A DNA stretch of 5,117 nucleotides from Planctomycetaceae bacterium. Its GTDB lineage: Bacteria > Planctomycetota > Planctomycetia > Planctomycetales > Planctomycetaceae. Shown piece by piece: positions 5,105 to 5,117 of this stretch. Location: positions 1 to 5,117 of the forward strand of contig CANJZR010000311.1 in assembly GCA_947479075.1 (NCBI GenBank), written 5' to 3'. Position numbers and translations under genes: made by a program. The notes under the pieces are model-generated. The model was not told the DNA's origin, ran no database searches, and saw only the letters and a program-made list of their open reading frames with translations. How positions within the stretch are numbered: position 1 is the first letter of the stretch; every line of letters starts with the position of its first letter.

Positions 5105-5117
5105 ATGAGATTCTCAT
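5105..5117. other. palindrome at the right window edge
   Basis: ATGAGA and TCTCAT flank a central T, giving a 13-base inverted repeat that ends at the last base of the window. It may extend beyond the edge, so its true size and role cannot be judged. It may be chance. Confidence 0.25.

Overview
The window is a bacterial chromosomal segment of about 5.1 kb. Flanking genes are GC-rich, and a visibly more AT-rich toxin-antitoxin module lies between them. The style of the Gfo/Idh/MocA-type protein, the DUF2252 protein and the short GC-rich AGCGT-N-AGCG intergenic repeats all suggest a planctomycete-like organism. This is a tentative inference: there is no rRNA or other phylogenetic marker here.

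Layout from left to right. (1) Positions 2-1402 (+) hold a DUF2252-family protein whose frame is open to the left edge, so its start lies outside the window. (2) Positions 1403-1571 are a short convergent gap with three small GC-rich hairpins and one copy of a dispersed-type repeat. (3) Positions 1572-3418 (-) hold a two-gene operon read leftward, an AbiEi-like antitoxin (2441-3418) followed by an AbiEii-like nucleotidyltransferase toxin (1572-2444). The two genes are joined by an ATGA stop/start overlap, as in type IV toxin-antitoxin systems. (4) Positions 3419-3731 form the upstream region of that operon. It holds two 58-bp palindromes, one perfect and one with a single mismatched pair, 50 bp apart. 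Both are centred on GCTAGC and share a 16-bp core, but their arms are unrelated. The proximal palindrome ends two bases before the antitoxin GTG codon. A possible 21-codon leader ORF runs through its first arm and stops at its apex. (5) Positions 3732-4850 (-) hold a Gfo/Idh/MocA-fold protein that lacks the usual EKP lysine. (6) Positions 4851-5117 are its upstream region, with a possible promoter and short repeats.

The most unusual part is the twin-palindrome leader of the AbiE-like operon. It sits where AbiEi operators are known to lie in other bacteria, but its palindromes are larger and more perfect than a protein-binding operator needs. This suggests cruciform or RNA-hairpin control, possibly coupled to leader translation. 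The two flanking metabolic or unknown genes show no evident functional link to the toxin-antitoxin module.
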